From Gari tellinella (taxonomy: Eukaryota > Mollusca > Bivalvia > Cardiida > Psammobiidae), in contig OV277861.1 in NCBI GenBank assembly GCA_922989275.2, forward strand, positions 28,240,479-28,304,478: 64,000 nucleotides of DNA. Reading direction: 5' to 3'. The position numbers were made by a program, and so were the translations under genes. Under the pieces are notes generated by a model. The model had not been told where the DNA came from and did not search any database. It was given only the letters and a program-made list of their open reading frames with translations. Below, in pieces: positions 59,301 to 60,810 of this stretch; the stretch's first letter is position 1, and the number at the start of each line of letters is the position of its first letter.

Positions 59301-60620
59301 CAAGAGTGTAAACGCTGTAAAATATGGCATTTTCAGCAATTCAAAGGTATATATAAATTATCTTGATCTATTTGTCAGATTCCAACCATTATCACCCTTT
59401 TTCGAACTCTTATGGTCATATACAATCTGGGTAAGTTTGAGAGAGCTTGGATAAATATTGTGGGCTCTAGAGCGTAAACACTGTTAAATTTATCATTTTC
59501 AGCAATTCAAAAGTAGATAACTCTTGACCTATTGATCAGATTACAACCATAATTGATCTCATCTGAAGTCTTATGGTAATATACAATCTGAGTAAGCTTG
59601 AGAAAGATTGGATAAAATTTGTGGCCTCTAGAGTGTAAACATCGTTAAATATGTCATTTTCATTGTCACTTTTTTTGTATACTTGTATTTTTTGCTTTTC
59701 AATCCAAGATATTACAATTCTTTGAAAACCTCAATTTCATTCAATTTTGCACACCCATTTATAGCATTAGTTCAACCACTCATTCCGCTGAATATCTTTT
59801 TTAAATATCATCACTGGCACATTTGGGTAAAATTATTTTCAATTCAGACCAGTAGTTTTTGACAAGATTTTTAAAGTTTTTTCAATTGGTTGCCATGGCA
59901 ACCACAATTTCAATTGGATGACCTATATTTGAAGAAATCTGAGAGAGTACCCATCAAGGAACAATCCTATGAAGTTTTTATGAAATTGGCCCAATGGTTT
60001 TCAAGAAGAAGATCTTTGAAGAATAAATTTGACGACGGACAGACAAAAACAGGGCGATCACAATAGCTCACCTTGGCACTTCATGTCAGGTGAGCTAAAA
60101 AGACCAGGTTGATGTGTTTCACATGGCCATACAGACAGGAATGGCCATACAGACAGATGAACGGAGTGATTTGAGCAAACTTTGTTTTGTGGGGTATAAA
60201 GCATTTTTCTTACCAATTTTCTATTTCACAAATTGAAAGACTATCACTTATTGGAAGCATTTAAACAAATTTCTACTGCAAATCTTGGTAATTAGTCAGT
60301 GCAATATATCATGTAGTCAGTAATGCCTGAAACTTGCATACCTTATGATTTTCAAAGCATCGCATGAACTGATGGGCAGTTACACAGTTGGGACACAGGA
60401 AGTTGGCACAGTCCTGGCACCTGGCTACGGCTTTTTCCTTAGCCTTACAGCTGGTACAGATGATCTGCATATCCTGGATGTCTGACATTTCAATCAGGTC
60501 AACCAACACATACTCTTGGGTCAATTCAGAGAGGCCCTTGGCAGGTATCAAGGTATCGTGTTGACATGTTGCACATTCAATGGTCATACACACTCTTCCT
60601 TCACCAGCATTCTCATCCAC
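8085..60620 (-). CDS. brat: Brat/NCL-1-like TRIM-NHL protein (whole gene, 11 exons, 5' incomplete)
   Basis: The coding sequence joins 60620-60342, 52228-52118, 51708-51448, 38525-38217, 26279-25850, 21002-20589, 15530-15422, 13598-13438, 11174-10986, 8991-8840 and 8393-8085. Every internal border is AG/GT. Intron phases are 0,0,0,0,1,1,2,1,1,0 and all fit, giving 2,724 bases, 907 residues plus a TAG stop. Domains in order: RING tail (residues ~11-30), B-box 1 (55-92), B-box 2 (114-147), coiled coil (~150-320), low-complexity linker (~321-637), NHL propeller (~638-907). The lack of a filamin domain and the long linker argue for Brat/NCL-1/Mei-P26 rather than TRIM71 or TRIM2/3. Known family members are cytoplasmic RNA-binding post-transcriptional repressors; fly Brat works with Pumilio and Nanos through its NHL domain and controls growth and neural differentiation. 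Function here is inferred. The start codon and first half of the RING are not found and probably lie above 64,000. Confidence 0.9.
8640..8796. mobile_element. Degenerate CAGGG-ended MITE
   Basis: The part near 'gagtagtgacaccacaggat' and the end 'cttatttggagccctg' match the family whose complete copies lie at 15115-15305 and 23596-23789. The left end is decayed. It fills the small intron between the last two exons. Confidence 0.6.
8840..8991 (-). CDS. brat: brat-like exon: NHL repeats 3-4
   Basis: 152 bases, phase 1 in (acceptor TTATTCTTCAG), phase 0 out (donor TTCAAG/GTACAT). It is too divided to stand out as an open frame. Translation gives [19 protein letters not shown], then [20 protein letters not shown], then [11 protein letters not shown]: a strand pattern with 'P.DIAI.....FVCD' equivalent to NHL 'P.GV.V.....I.V.D'. 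Both splices keep frame with their neighbours. Confidence 0.9.
9088..9337. mobile_element. TTAA hairpin MITE family 1
   Basis: Starts at TTAA 9088-9091 (TTAACCCTTTGAACCC) and ends 'gggaggaaagagtaaa', where TTAA has mutated. Internal hairpin cagatcagagggctcc / ggagccctctgatc at ~9180-9222. Intronic, only ~100 bp above the exon at 8840-8991. Confidence 0.85.
9919..10170. mobile_element. TTAA hairpin MITE family 1, intact ends
   Basis: TTAA at 9919-9922 and 10167-10170, ends TTAACCCTTTGA and (inward) TTAACTCTTTCC. Hairpin at ~10012-10060. Very similar to the copy ~0.8 kb to its left in the same orientation. Confidence 0.88.
10392..10621. mobile_element. TTAA hairpin MITE family 2
   Basis: TTAA at 10392-10395 and 10618-10621. 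Hairpin: aaagcaggttgaaagtaaag / cagaatgtgcc then ggcgcattctgttttacttt / cagcctgcttt. No ORF. Confidence 0.85.
10986..11174 (-). CDS. brat: brat-like exon: NHL repeats 2-3
   Basis: 189 bases, phase 1 in (acceptor ACTAACTTAAG) and phase 1 out (donor CAACAAG/GTAAAA). It encodes [15 protein letters not shown], a second-blade 'QL.YP..VAV' motif, then [20 protein letters not shown], then [23 protein letters not shown]. The split codon with the upstream exon makes [14 protein letters not shown], the expected blade linker. An alanine/isoleucine version of the usual 'P.GV.V' strand is visible (DIVAGLAI). Confidence 0.94.
11225..11390. mobile_element. Degenerate CAGGG-ended MITE
   Basis: 'gagctccagattaggggagt' followed by 'cctgtggtgtccctac' and 'ttgttcagtttactccctct' matches the 23596 family with drift. 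It lies 50 bp from the exon at 10986-11174. Confidence 0.55.
11776..13052 (+). repeat. Composite repeat, GCTCACCTG type, near complete
   Basis: 5' tip CAAGAGACCCAGAGGGTC with a 5-bp stem (GACCC aga GGGTC), then 'acatttcgctcacctgagg'. The body holds about five imperfect units of ~175 bp, each with 'ataatttgaacaatcttgg', 'gaagatttttaaaggtttt' and 'aagccccggggcgggg'. Then comes 'acggacgacggacgacg' and the 3' hairpin agctcatcctgagcc / ttc / ggctcaggtgagct followed by aaaaa. No protein is encoded. Confidence 0.85.
13438..13598 (-). CDS. brat: brat-like exon: first NHL repeat
   Basis: 161 bases, phase 2 in (acceptor TTAACTTCAG), phase 1 out (donor ATTCCAG/GTAATT). It contains GQF..PHGFCLG and the classic NHL core [20 protein letters not shown], ending QFGIPG. 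The pattern G.F..P.G....D..VADT.NHRI..F is diagnostic of the first NHL blade of Brat-type proteins. The NHL six-bladed propeller binds single-stranded RNA in fly Brat. Confidence 0.95.
13636..14011. mobile_element. CAG-ended (hAT-like) MITE, 376 bp
   Basis: Ends CAGCGTTTTTTTCC and, read inward from the right, CAGCGTTTTTTTTTC. Flush 5-bp duplication 'tacct' at 13631-13635 and 14012-14016. Near both ends the word TTCCCAA recurs (acccgttcccaa three times on the left, once on the right). Lies 37 bp upstream of the first NHL exon acceptor. Confidence 0.75.
14822..15031. mobile_element. TTAA hairpin MITE family 3
   Basis: TTAA at 14822-14825 (TTAACCCTTATCCTGC) and 15028-15031. The centre contains ggatccagatcagacgcc...cttctgatcttgatcag, the hallmark hairpin of this family, also seen at 27884, 54270, 54880, 55960, 56700, 58775 and 63860. 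Confidence 0.8.
15115..15305. mobile_element. CAGGG-ended palindromic MITE
   Basis: Left end CAGGGCTCCAGATAAGAGGG; right end read inward CAGGGCTCCAGATAAGGGGG. Flush 7-bp duplication 'ctgcaag' at 15108-15114 and 15306-15312. Same family as 23596-23789. Confidence 0.85.
15422..15530 (-). CDS. brat: brat-like short exon leading into NHL domain
   Basis: 109 bases, phase 1 in (acceptor GATATTGCAG) and phase 2 out (donor ATAAG/GTATCG). This exon is needed because the neighbours at 20589 and 13598 have incompatible phases (1 and 2) if joined directly; inserting it repairs both. It encodes a Ser/Gly stretch, then basic [12 protein letters not shown], which runs straight into CKFGQLG, the first NHL strand. 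Only ~110 bp separates it from a MITE at 15115-15305, and the donor-side intron contains another element at 13636-14011. Confidence 0.85.
16076..18110. mobile_element. CAGGG-ended element copy A, interrupted by another element
   Basis: Opens CAGGGTTCGACATTAAC and is then ~90% alike to 29184-30915. It carries a short shared open frame (16373-16555; MIQQSAR...[14 protein letters not shown]) of unknown meaning, present in both copies. An 828 bp element interrupts it at 17221-18048. The right part beyond ~18110 differs from copy B. Confidence 0.7.
17221..18048. mobile_element. hAT-like element inserted in copy A, 828 bp
   Basis: Ends CAGGGTTTTCCCTAGG and, inward, CAGGGTTTTCCCTGGC. Flush duplication 'gtttaat' at 17214-17220 and 18049-18055. 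The related sequence at ~30859 reads straight through (gagtttaatgttaattta), giving the empty site. Subterminal GGGGGACA repeats on the left; gcgtcaaatttgacgc on the right. No transposase frame. Confidence 0.9.
18524..20031. repeat. Composite repeat array, AAATACGCCC type and relatives
   Basis: 5' tip CAAGAGCACCGCAGTGCGGC (stem CCGCA g TGCGG) followed by aaatacgcccg. The reverse complement gggcgtattta is at ~18768-18778. After that, units with 'gacaataaaggggcataact' recur near 18808, 19390 and 19884, and 'ggtgagagagcgctaa' occurs at ~19511 and ~20001, so the array is at least twofold. A family-1 MITE (19043-19294) interrupts it. Confidence 0.65.
19043..19294. mobile_element. TTAA hairpin MITE family 1, intact ends
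   Basis: TTAA at 19043-19046 and 19291-19294, ends TTAACTCATTATCCCCTG and (inward) TTAACTCATTGTGCCCTA. Hairpin gattagagggctcc / tgca / ggagccctctaatc shows paired changes against copies with gatcag (both arms carry the same substitution). Confidence 0.9.
20032..20260 (+). repeat. Composite repeat 5' tip plus right end of CAGGG-ended element
   Basis: caagggccactatggccc (stem GGGCCA cta TGGCCC) and 'taaatcgctcacctgg' form a 5' tip. 'gagagtccttctggatccca...gtcaatgcctg' at ~20085-20133 matches the right end of the 29184-31019 element. The remainder is unremarkable. Confidence 0.6.
20261..20512. mobile_element. TTAA hairpin MITE family 1, inverted copy
   Basis: Reverse orientation relative to 9919-10170; flanks have drifted to CTAA (20261) and TTAT (20509). 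Hairpin gatcagagggctcc / tttc / ggagccctctgatc at ~20386-20418. It ends only ~75 bp below the linker exon at 20589. Confidence 0.85.
20589..21002 (-). CDS. brat: brat-like exon: Ser/Gly/Pro-rich linker, part 2
   Basis: 414 bases, phase 1 in and phase 1 out (acceptor TTCATTAACAG, donor GGTG/GTAAGT). The split codon with the previous exon gives ...[15 protein letters not shown]. The product is low complexity with many Gly, Ser, Asn and Leu, and a near-duplicated FGLSSN word at two places. No domain is recognised. Disorder is expected from composition. An antisense open frame (20552-20875, plus) is an artefact of the same composition. Confidence 0.88.
21197..21382. mobile_element. Tigger-like MITE, 186 bp
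   Basis: Ends CAGTCGAACTTCGAT and (inward) CACTCCAACTTCGAT, flanked by TA on both sides. Shares its terminus with the 1 kb element at 62670-63671, of which it looks like an internal-deletion derivative. Confidence 0.8.
22109..22858. mobile_element. pogo/Tigger-like element carrying a family-2 MITE
   Basis: Ends CAGTATAACCTTGTTTATCC and (inward) CAGGATAACCTTGGTTATC, both flanked by TA. Same family as 4594-5851. A family-2 TTAA MITE (22300-22499) is nested inside. Confidence 0.8.
22300..22499. mobile_element. TTAA MITE family 2, nested, hairpin reduced
   Basis: TTAA at 22300-22303 and a drifted CTAA at 22496-22499 with 'tggggtaatgggctaa'. The usual palindromic core is almost entirely missing ('agcactcttaagc'). 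Confidence 0.7.
23310..23500 (+). repeat. Composite repeat 3' part, CATAA type
   Basis: Body words 'aagtccaaattagaccaagg' and 'gacgaaacagtaaaacctag', then 'cagacagacgggac' and a tip 'ataccctggcataaaag'. Related to 39515-40119. Confidence 0.6.
23596..23789. mobile_element. CAGGG-ended palindromic MITE, type copy
   Basis: Ends CAGGGTTCCAGATAAGGGG on both sides. Flush duplication 'ttctaa' at 23590-23595 and 23790-23795. The centre is a palindrome (attagaatcgtctc / tt / gagacgattctaat). Degenerate relatives at 8640, 11225, 38576 and ~60700. Confidence 0.9.
24160..25100. repeat. Tandem repeat of ~155 bp units with terminal hairpin
   Basis: About five imperfect units, each with 'acaacaaagggcaataactc', 'gcactgcactcctggtcaat', 'tatgaagtttgaagtcaata' and 'ttatgctccggacaagcc'. 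The array ends 'ggacggaca' then tatacccccccaaac / ttc / gtttgagggggtata, a 3' hairpin like those of the composite superfamily; a matching 'catacccccagtaggg' lies at the left end (~24164). Short open frames here are fragments of the repeat. Confidence 0.8.
25850..26279 (-). CDS. brat: brat-like exon: Ser/Pro-rich linker, part 1
   Basis: 430 bases, entering in phase 0 (acceptor TTAAATTTCAG) and leaving in phase 1 (donor CCAGAGAACA/GTTAGT). The encoded stretch is rich in Ser, Pro, Asn and Gly (for example [23 protein letters not shown] clusters) with no recognised fold. Such a low-complexity linker between coiled coil and NHL is typical of Brat-type proteins, where TRIM2/3/71 would have a filamin/ABP280 domain. 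The exon has no in-frame stop before the donor; reading past it hits TAG within one codon, which fixes the border. The open frame on the opposite strand (25909-26091) is a shadow. Confidence 0.88.
26357..26605. mobile_element. TTAA hairpin MITE family 2
   Basis: TTAA at 26357-26360 and 26602-26605. Central palindrome aaagtaaagcagaatgcgcc / cttagg / cgcattctgctttactttc. It lies ~80 bp upstream of the linker exon 25850-26279. Confidence 0.85.
26984..27691. mobile_element. CTTAAAGACATTA-ended element, copy A, interrupted
   Basis: Ends CTTAAAGACATTA and its complement TAATGTCTTTAAG. An inverted, uninterrupted copy lies at 61546-61876. Copy A is longer because a 360 bp element (27182-27541) sits inside it. 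Confidence 0.85.
27182..27541. mobile_element. CAG-ended MITE inserted in copy A
   Basis: Ends CAGGGGTTTTCTTC and (inward) CAGTGTTTTTCCTC. Target duplication ataatg (27176-27181) / attatg (27542-27547), one mismatch; the uninterrupted copy at 61546-61876 carries a single attatg equivalent. The word TTGGGAA recurs at least five times inside. Confidence 0.88.
27692..29149. other. Intron stretch with little structure
   Basis: Contains a family-3 hairpin relic at ~27884-27945 (gtcagatctgaccag...gcgtctgatctagatcc), a short cluster of 'ggacccttcacaatt' words at 28105-28170 (also once at 33055), and a doubled 'gcacc(c)ataagaggaataaattca' at 28755-28810. No exon or intact element is recognised. Confidence 0.5.
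29150..29183 (+). repeat. Composite repeat 5' tip, split by an insertion
   Basis: ctagagccccatggggc (12-bp palindrome GCCCCATGGGGC) then 'atatttcgctcacctga'. The expected continuation 'ctgagaatagctgacaaaat' is found at 31021, on the other side of the 29184-31019 element; compare the uninterrupted tip at 41962. Confidence 0.85.
29184..31019. mobile_element. CAGGG-ended element copy B, complete, 1.84 kb
   Basis: Ends CAGGGTTCAACATTAAC and (inward) CAGGCATTGACACTAAC. Flush duplication 'cctga' at 29179-29183 and 31020-31024, splitting a composite 5' tip. Shares ~90% identity with 16076-18110, including the short frame 29495-29683. It has a ~320 bp stretch (about 29796-30117) absent from copy A and a 194 bp tandem duplication (30381/30575). 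No transposase frame is recognised. Confidence 0.85.
30381..30770. repeat. 194-bp tandem duplication inside copy B
   Basis: 'cttttgaacaacatatccta' starts at 30381 and again at 30575, and similarity runs through both units ('gacactgtggag.ctgttttt'). Copy A has one unit, so the duplication is recent. Confidence 0.85.
31398..31417. repeat. (TA)n microsatellite
   Basis: About ten TA units between the Penelope-like remnant and the upstream intron sequence. Confidence 0.85.
31478..31498 (-). ncRNA. Hammerhead ribozyme core in Penelope-like element
   Basis: On the minus strand the bases read CTGATGA, then a stem II hairpin GCC-GAGA-GGC, then GAAA, the invariant hammerhead core. It lies ~110 bp beyond the end of the GIY-YIG frame, where Penelope-like elements are known to carry hammerheads. 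A possible stem III is GCGT-ATGGTAA (after GAAA) with TTACCAT-tg-ACGC upstream (~31533-31547), with a bulge; the stem I closure is weak, so activity is uncertain. Confidence 0.7.
31611..32225 (-). pseudogene. Penelope-like element remnant: end of RT and GIY-YIG nuclease
   Basis: On the minus strand, 32225-31990 reads a decayed C-terminal reverse-transcriptase tail (words [16 protein letters not shown]). After a one-base frameshift near 31988 it continues [13 protein letters not shown], then the GIY-YIG nuclease: [31 protein letters not shown] and the final E..FI. 'VLYVITC...YYIGQT...LRTR' is diagnostic of Penelope-like elements (order RT then GIY-YIG). The 5' portion is missing and the frame broken, so it is a dead copy. 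The stop precedes 31611. Confidence 0.9.
32226..32700 (+). repeat. Composite repeat 3' part, GGGTTAGAGGGCC type
   Basis: Two ~165 bp units with 'gtgatgatgacctcactaca' and 'aaatttggttgctgtaggac', then 'gaggacggacggacg' and 'ttgggttagagggcc'. The inverse 'ggccctctaaccca' lies at 32660-32673 next to another 'gacggacggacgg', suggesting two elements head to head. Confidence 0.6.
34701..36339 (-). repeat. Composite repeat, GTCGAGCT type, minus orientation
   Basis: Read on the minus strand: 5' tip cgagagcaccgcaaacgggt then gctggacgcttgac, body of about seven ~165 bp units ('caataactatcaaaggtatc', 'agggcaactcattacaacaa', 'cagagttattgcccttgttt' on the plus strand), a gacgca/gacgct hexamer tract (34741-34798), then a perfect 3' hairpin AGCTCGACTTTTT / g / AAAAAGTCGAGCT and AAAAA. 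Same modular plan as the GCTCACCTG elements with different words. Confidence 0.8.
36637..36652. repeat. Poly-G run of 16
   Basis: A G16 tract directly before 'acattac', inside the 33110-38066 element. Confidence 0.9.
36760..36855. repeat. Family-2-like hairpin relic
   Basis: agcaggtggcagcttaatgc...ggaaagctcccac / aggagcttgctgc...gcatccacctg forms a decayed hairpin like the family-2 core but with different bases. No TTAA ends. Confidence 0.55.
38217..38525 (-). CDS. brat: brat-like exon: coiled coil, second part
   Basis: 103 codons, phase 0 at both ends (acceptor CTCACTTCAG, donor AAG/GTTGGT). Heptad-like Leu/Met/Ile spacing ([43 protein letters not shown]) continues the coiled coil. The end ([15 protein letters not shown]...FGTFRKEEK) is charged and leads into the linker. 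In TRIM proteins this region mediates self-association. Upstream is a 12.9 kb intron full of repeats, downstream an 11.9 kb intron. Confidence 0.9.
38526..39514. other. Intron stretch with one MITE relic
   Basis: A degenerate CAGGG-family MITE is at ~38576-38729 ('ggctccagataaaatgagta' to 'ccctcttatcgagacccc'). The rest, including short frames such as 38878-39087, shows nothing I can support. Confidence 0.5.
39515..40119 (+). repeat. Composite repeat, TTATGCCCCC type, complete
   Basis: 5' tip CAAGACTGCGTTTAATAAAC with a perfect 6-bp stem (GCGTTT aat AAACGC), then ttatgcccccggtggcatc. Body of about three ~160 bp units ('aagtccaaattaggtca', 'aaggcaacaactgtataagt', 'gctagacga.acggtaaa'). Then 'acggacggacggacagg' and a tip gatgccgggggcataa followed by aaac, complementary to the 5' word. 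Confidence 0.85.
40183..40269. repeat. Long imperfect hairpin
   Basis: attttaatcatgaaacag (40183-40200) pairs with ctgtttcatgattaaatt (40251-40268), and agatgcctgtagt with actacaggcatgcatct. Loop is 'aacacattactg'. Could be a tiny MITE or a foldback RNA. Confidence 0.75.
40910..41653. mobile_element. CAG-ended (hAT-like) element, 744 bp
   Basis: Ends CAGTGTTCTGCCAAG and (inward) CAGTGTTCTGCCGAG. Flush duplication 'ccatag' at 40904-40909 and 41654-41659. Words gcgaca/tgtcgc recur near the right end (41575-41635), with ggggacac and gcgacatt on the left. A short minus frame (41235-41429, MDKPVILLS...KRRKFKN) may be the stump of a lost gene; not recognised. Confidence 0.82.
41962..43092 (+). repeat. 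Composite repeat, GCTCACCTG type, complete
   Basis: 5' tip CAAGAGCCCCATGGGGC (12-bp palindrome), then 'atatttcgctcacctgag'. Three ~300 bp units with 'ccaggggcataatttgaaca', 'ctaagctctggcccttgtag' and 'agctcctgtgacctaaatat'. Then 'acgacgacggacacgg' and a shortened 3' tip agctcacttttggctcaggt / gagct / aaaaa. Confidence 0.88.
43093..43929. repeat. Diverged internal duplication, otherwise empty intron
   Basis: 'ggcatgaagtgtgaaagggt' (43192) and 'ggcatgaagtttgagagggg' (43524) head two related ~330 bp stretches with 'catttatc.taatgaaaata'; a third weaker relative starts near 41888. No coding signal. Confidence 0.55.
43930..45206 (+). repeat. Composite repeats (two, joined), with family-2 half copy
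   Basis: 5' tip CAAGAGGGCCATGGCCC (12-bp palindrome), then 'attcgctcacctgagg'. At 44152-44317 the 3' half of a family-2 MITE (ending 'ggggtaatgggttaa') is embedded. A GCATAA-type tip is at ~44534. A GCTCACCTG-type body runs from 44690 and ends with agctcaccttgagcc / ttt / ggctcaaggtgagct-like hairpin and A run (45170-45206). Confidence 0.75.
45632..47153 (+). repeat. Composite repeat interrupted by a Tigger-like element
   Basis: 5' tip CAAGAGCCGTATACGGC (12-bp palindrome), then 'cctaaatcgctcacctgg'. The body is split at 45819/46844 by the element listed next and resumes with 'ctatttttagctcctgtgac'. Confidence 0.8.
45820..46843. mobile_element. pogo/Tigger-like element, 1.02 kb
   Basis: Ends CAGTATAACCTCCGTTATCC and (inward) CAGTATAACCTCTGTCGATC, with TA at 45818-45819 and 46844-46845. 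Further 'gttatccgac'/'gtcggataac' words recur near both ends (45890, 46640, 46690, 46790). The flanking composite reads on across it. No transposase frame seen. Confidence 0.85.
47154..49602 (+). repeat. Composite repeat, GCTCACCTG type, with hAT-like insertion
   Basis: 5' tip CAAGAGGCCCAGGCGAGCCT (stem AGGC/GCCT), then 'attgctcacctgg'. Five ~280-300 bp units; the insertion at 47403-48528 splits the first. 3' tip agctcaccttggcac / tat / gtgccaggtgagct then aaaaa. The inner stem GGCAC/GTGCC differs from GAGCC/GGCTC in other copies. Confidence 0.85.
47403..48528. mobile_element. CAGGG-ended element inserted in composite body, 1.13 kb
   Basis: Ends CAGGGCTCCAGATAAGCCC and (inward) CAGGGCTCCAGATAATTTT. 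Flush duplication 'tacaa' (47398-47402, 48529-48533); sister units at ~48850 and ~49130 show the uninterrupted 'tatatttacaatata'. TACGCG recurs five times within ~100 bp of the left end. A 62-residue open frame (47763-47951, [13 protein letters not shown]...) could be a gene stump; not recognised. Confidence 0.85.
49603..49812 (+). repeat. Extra composite 3' unit
   Basis: A further partial unit ending 'gccggacgaagacggacac' and a shortened tip agctcacaaagtgccaggtg / agct / aaaaaa. Confidence 0.75.
49816..51258. mobile_element. CAG-ended (hAT-like) element, 1.44 kb
   Basis: Ends CAGTGACCTGGAAACC and (inward) CAGTGACCTGGAAAGA. Flush duplication 'aaaaag' at 49810-49815 and 51259-51264. The word gtcacata recurs near both ends (about twice on the left, three to four times on the right). 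No transposase frame. Its right end is 190 bp from the coiled-coil exon 51448-51708. Confidence 0.88.
51448..51708 (-). CDS. brat: brat-like exon: end of B-box 2 and start of coiled coil
   Basis: 87 codons, phase 0 (acceptor GAACAG, donor AAG/GTACCT). It opens VPICNDC...SDHKPPQH, supplying C134, C137, H142 and H147 to complete B-box 2. An acidic, Leu/Ser/Glu-rich stretch from about residue 150 onward is consistent with the TRIM coiled coil. Joining to the preceding exon gives YCKTCE-VPICNDC, the expected spacing of B-box 2 ligands, which strongly supports this splice. Confidence 0.92.
52118..52228 (-). CDS. brat: brat-like exon: first half of B-box 2
   Basis: 37 codons, phase 0 at both borders (acceptor CTTTTACAG, donor GAA/GTGAGT). 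It carries C114, H117, C126 and C129 of B-box 2 ([18 protein letters not shown]). The zinc site is completed by the next exon, so an intron splits B-box 2. The ~8 kb upstream intron and ~0.4 kb downstream intron show how uneven intron sizes are. Confidence 0.9.
52322..52573. mobile_element. TTAA hairpin MITE family 2, clearest copy
   Basis: Ends TTAACCCATTACCCC and (inward) a drifted TAAACCCTTTACCCCATA. Central palindrome gtaaagcagaatgtgcc-TTAA-ggcacattctgctttac puts a TTAA exactly at the hairpin tip. It lies ~95 bp above the B-box exon. Confidence 0.9.
53033..53448 (+). repeat. Composite repeat 5' part
   Basis: 5' tip CAAGAGCTGCATGCGGC: the 12-mer GCTGCATGCGGC pairs with itself with one G-T step. 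Then 'ccttaatcgctcacctgg' and two ~140 bp units ('tttcagagaaaaaaaaattg', 'tctcagagaagaagattttt'). Cut off by the left end of the 53449-58962 TIR region. Confidence 0.8.
54262..54970. repeat. Cluster of family-3 hairpin relics
   Basis: 'agtttggatccagatcagac...cgtctgatctgg' at 54272-54325, a weaker one at 54400-54465, and 'cgacaccacgtaacgcggcg / tctgatctggatccaaactg' at 54888-54932. They lack clear TTAA ends. Confidence 0.6.
55342..55876 (+). repeat. Two composite 5' tips in tandem plus body
   Basis: CAAGAGCCCCATGGGGC at 55342 and, only 45 bp on, CAAGAGGGCCATGGCCC at 55387, each followed by 'attcgctcacctgag'. The body has ~130 bp units ('gacaagaaaa.atgacaaa', 'tatgacc.ttatccatgaca', 'tcctcttatcaagct'). 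Short frames here are repeat shadows. Confidence 0.8.
55877..56293. mobile_element. Family-2 TTAA MITE with family-3 element nested in it
   Basis: Starts tttacccattaccccata (drifted TTAA, 55877) and ends 'tatggggtaatgggttaa' (56290-56293). It is split at its central hairpin TTAA by the family-3 element 55960-56173. Confidence 0.9.
55960..56173. mobile_element. TTAA hairpin MITE family 3, intact, nested
   Basis: TTAA at 55960-55963 and 56170-56173, ends TTAACCCTTAGCCTGCC and (inward) TTAACCCTTAGCCCGCC. Core hairpin aaacagcttggatccggatt...atccggatccaagctgttt. The host family-2 copy resumes right after. Confidence 0.92.
56294..56660. other. Unassigned stretch with a 96-residue open frame
   Basis: A plus-strand frame at 56321-56611 ([19 protein letters not shown]...) has no recognised motif, codon bias signal, or flanking splice sites I can support. 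Probably chance. Nothing else is seen. Confidence 0.4.
56665..56790. repeat. Family-3 hairpin relic
   Basis: 'aataggttggatccagattt / gatgtagca...tgttgcatc / tgatctggatccaaaatgtt' keeps the core palindrome; flanks start 'ttaaggtgg' and end near 'cccttagta'. Confidence 0.65.
56850..57211 (+). repeat. Composite repeat 3' end, GCTCACCTG type
   Basis: Last body unit, 'acggacagacggacagacg' tract, then agctcaccttgagcc / ttt / ggctcaggtgagct and aaaa. Confidence 0.8.
57216..58381 (+). repeat. Composite repeat body and 3' tip
   Basis: Three ~300 bp units close to those at 41962-43092, then 'acgacgcacatacgcacgac / ggacacagg' and a shortened tip 'ggctcaggtgagctaaaaa'. No 5' tip; it follows directly on the preceding element. 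Confidence 0.8.
58490..58672. mobile_element. TTAA MITE family 2, short hairpin variant
   Basis: TTAACCCTTTCCTCCA at 58490; drifted end 'gagtaaagggttat' at 58672. Core aaagcagactgcgcc / tttagg / cgcagtctgcatt keeps pairing with bases unlike other copies. Confidence 0.8.
58978..60102 (+). repeat. Composite repeat, complete, diverged body
   Basis: 5' tip CAAGAGGGCCTGAAGGCTC (stem GGGCCT ga AGGCTC, one G-T step), then 'tgatatcgctcacc'. Body units with 'tttcagcaattcaaa' and 'atatacaatctg.gtaagctt' (~130 bp). Then 'gacgacggacagacaaaaac' and 3' tip agctcaccttggcac / ttc / atgtcaggtgagct, aaaa. It fills the intron right up to ~240 bp before the RING/B-box exon. Confidence 0.85.
60342..60620 (-). 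CDS. brat: brat-like exon: RING tail and B-box 1
   Basis: 93 codons, phase 0 on both sides; acceptor ...TTAATTGCAG, donor AAG/GTATGC. Residues C16 and C19 (ECATC) followed by a T-L-I-P...GLSEL stretch match the end of a RING finger: the last zinc-ligand pair and the usual 'P..G...L' tail. B-box 1 follows with C55, C58, C68, C71, C76, C79, H83 and H92. The block [19 protein letters not shown] has the look of Brat/NCL-1 B-box 1. Fly Brat has no RING, so a RING here would be the ancestral-type arrangement seen in other TRIM-NHL proteins. Its first six zinc ligands must come from an upstream exon I cannot find in 60,621-64,000. Confidence 0.92.
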
Positions 60621-60689
60621 CTGCAATTAACATATATGATACAGAGCTACAGAGTAAATGACATGAACATTTTTACTCTTCTCCAACAA

Positions 60690-60810
60690 AAGCAATGTTG
60701 TGACTTGCATTAGAACAGTCTCTTTAAAACTGTTCTAACGAGTAGTCACAACGAAGGTTTTGGTGGAGACATAAGAGAATTAGTATTTGAAAAGTTTATC
60801 TGCCAGAAAA
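60690..60810. mobile_element. Degenerate CAGGG-family MITE
   Basis: 'gcattagaacagtctcttta / aaactgttctaacgagtag' and 'ggagacataagagaattagt' resemble the centre and right half of 23596-23789. It lies 70 bp upstream of the first recognised exon. Confidence 0.5.
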
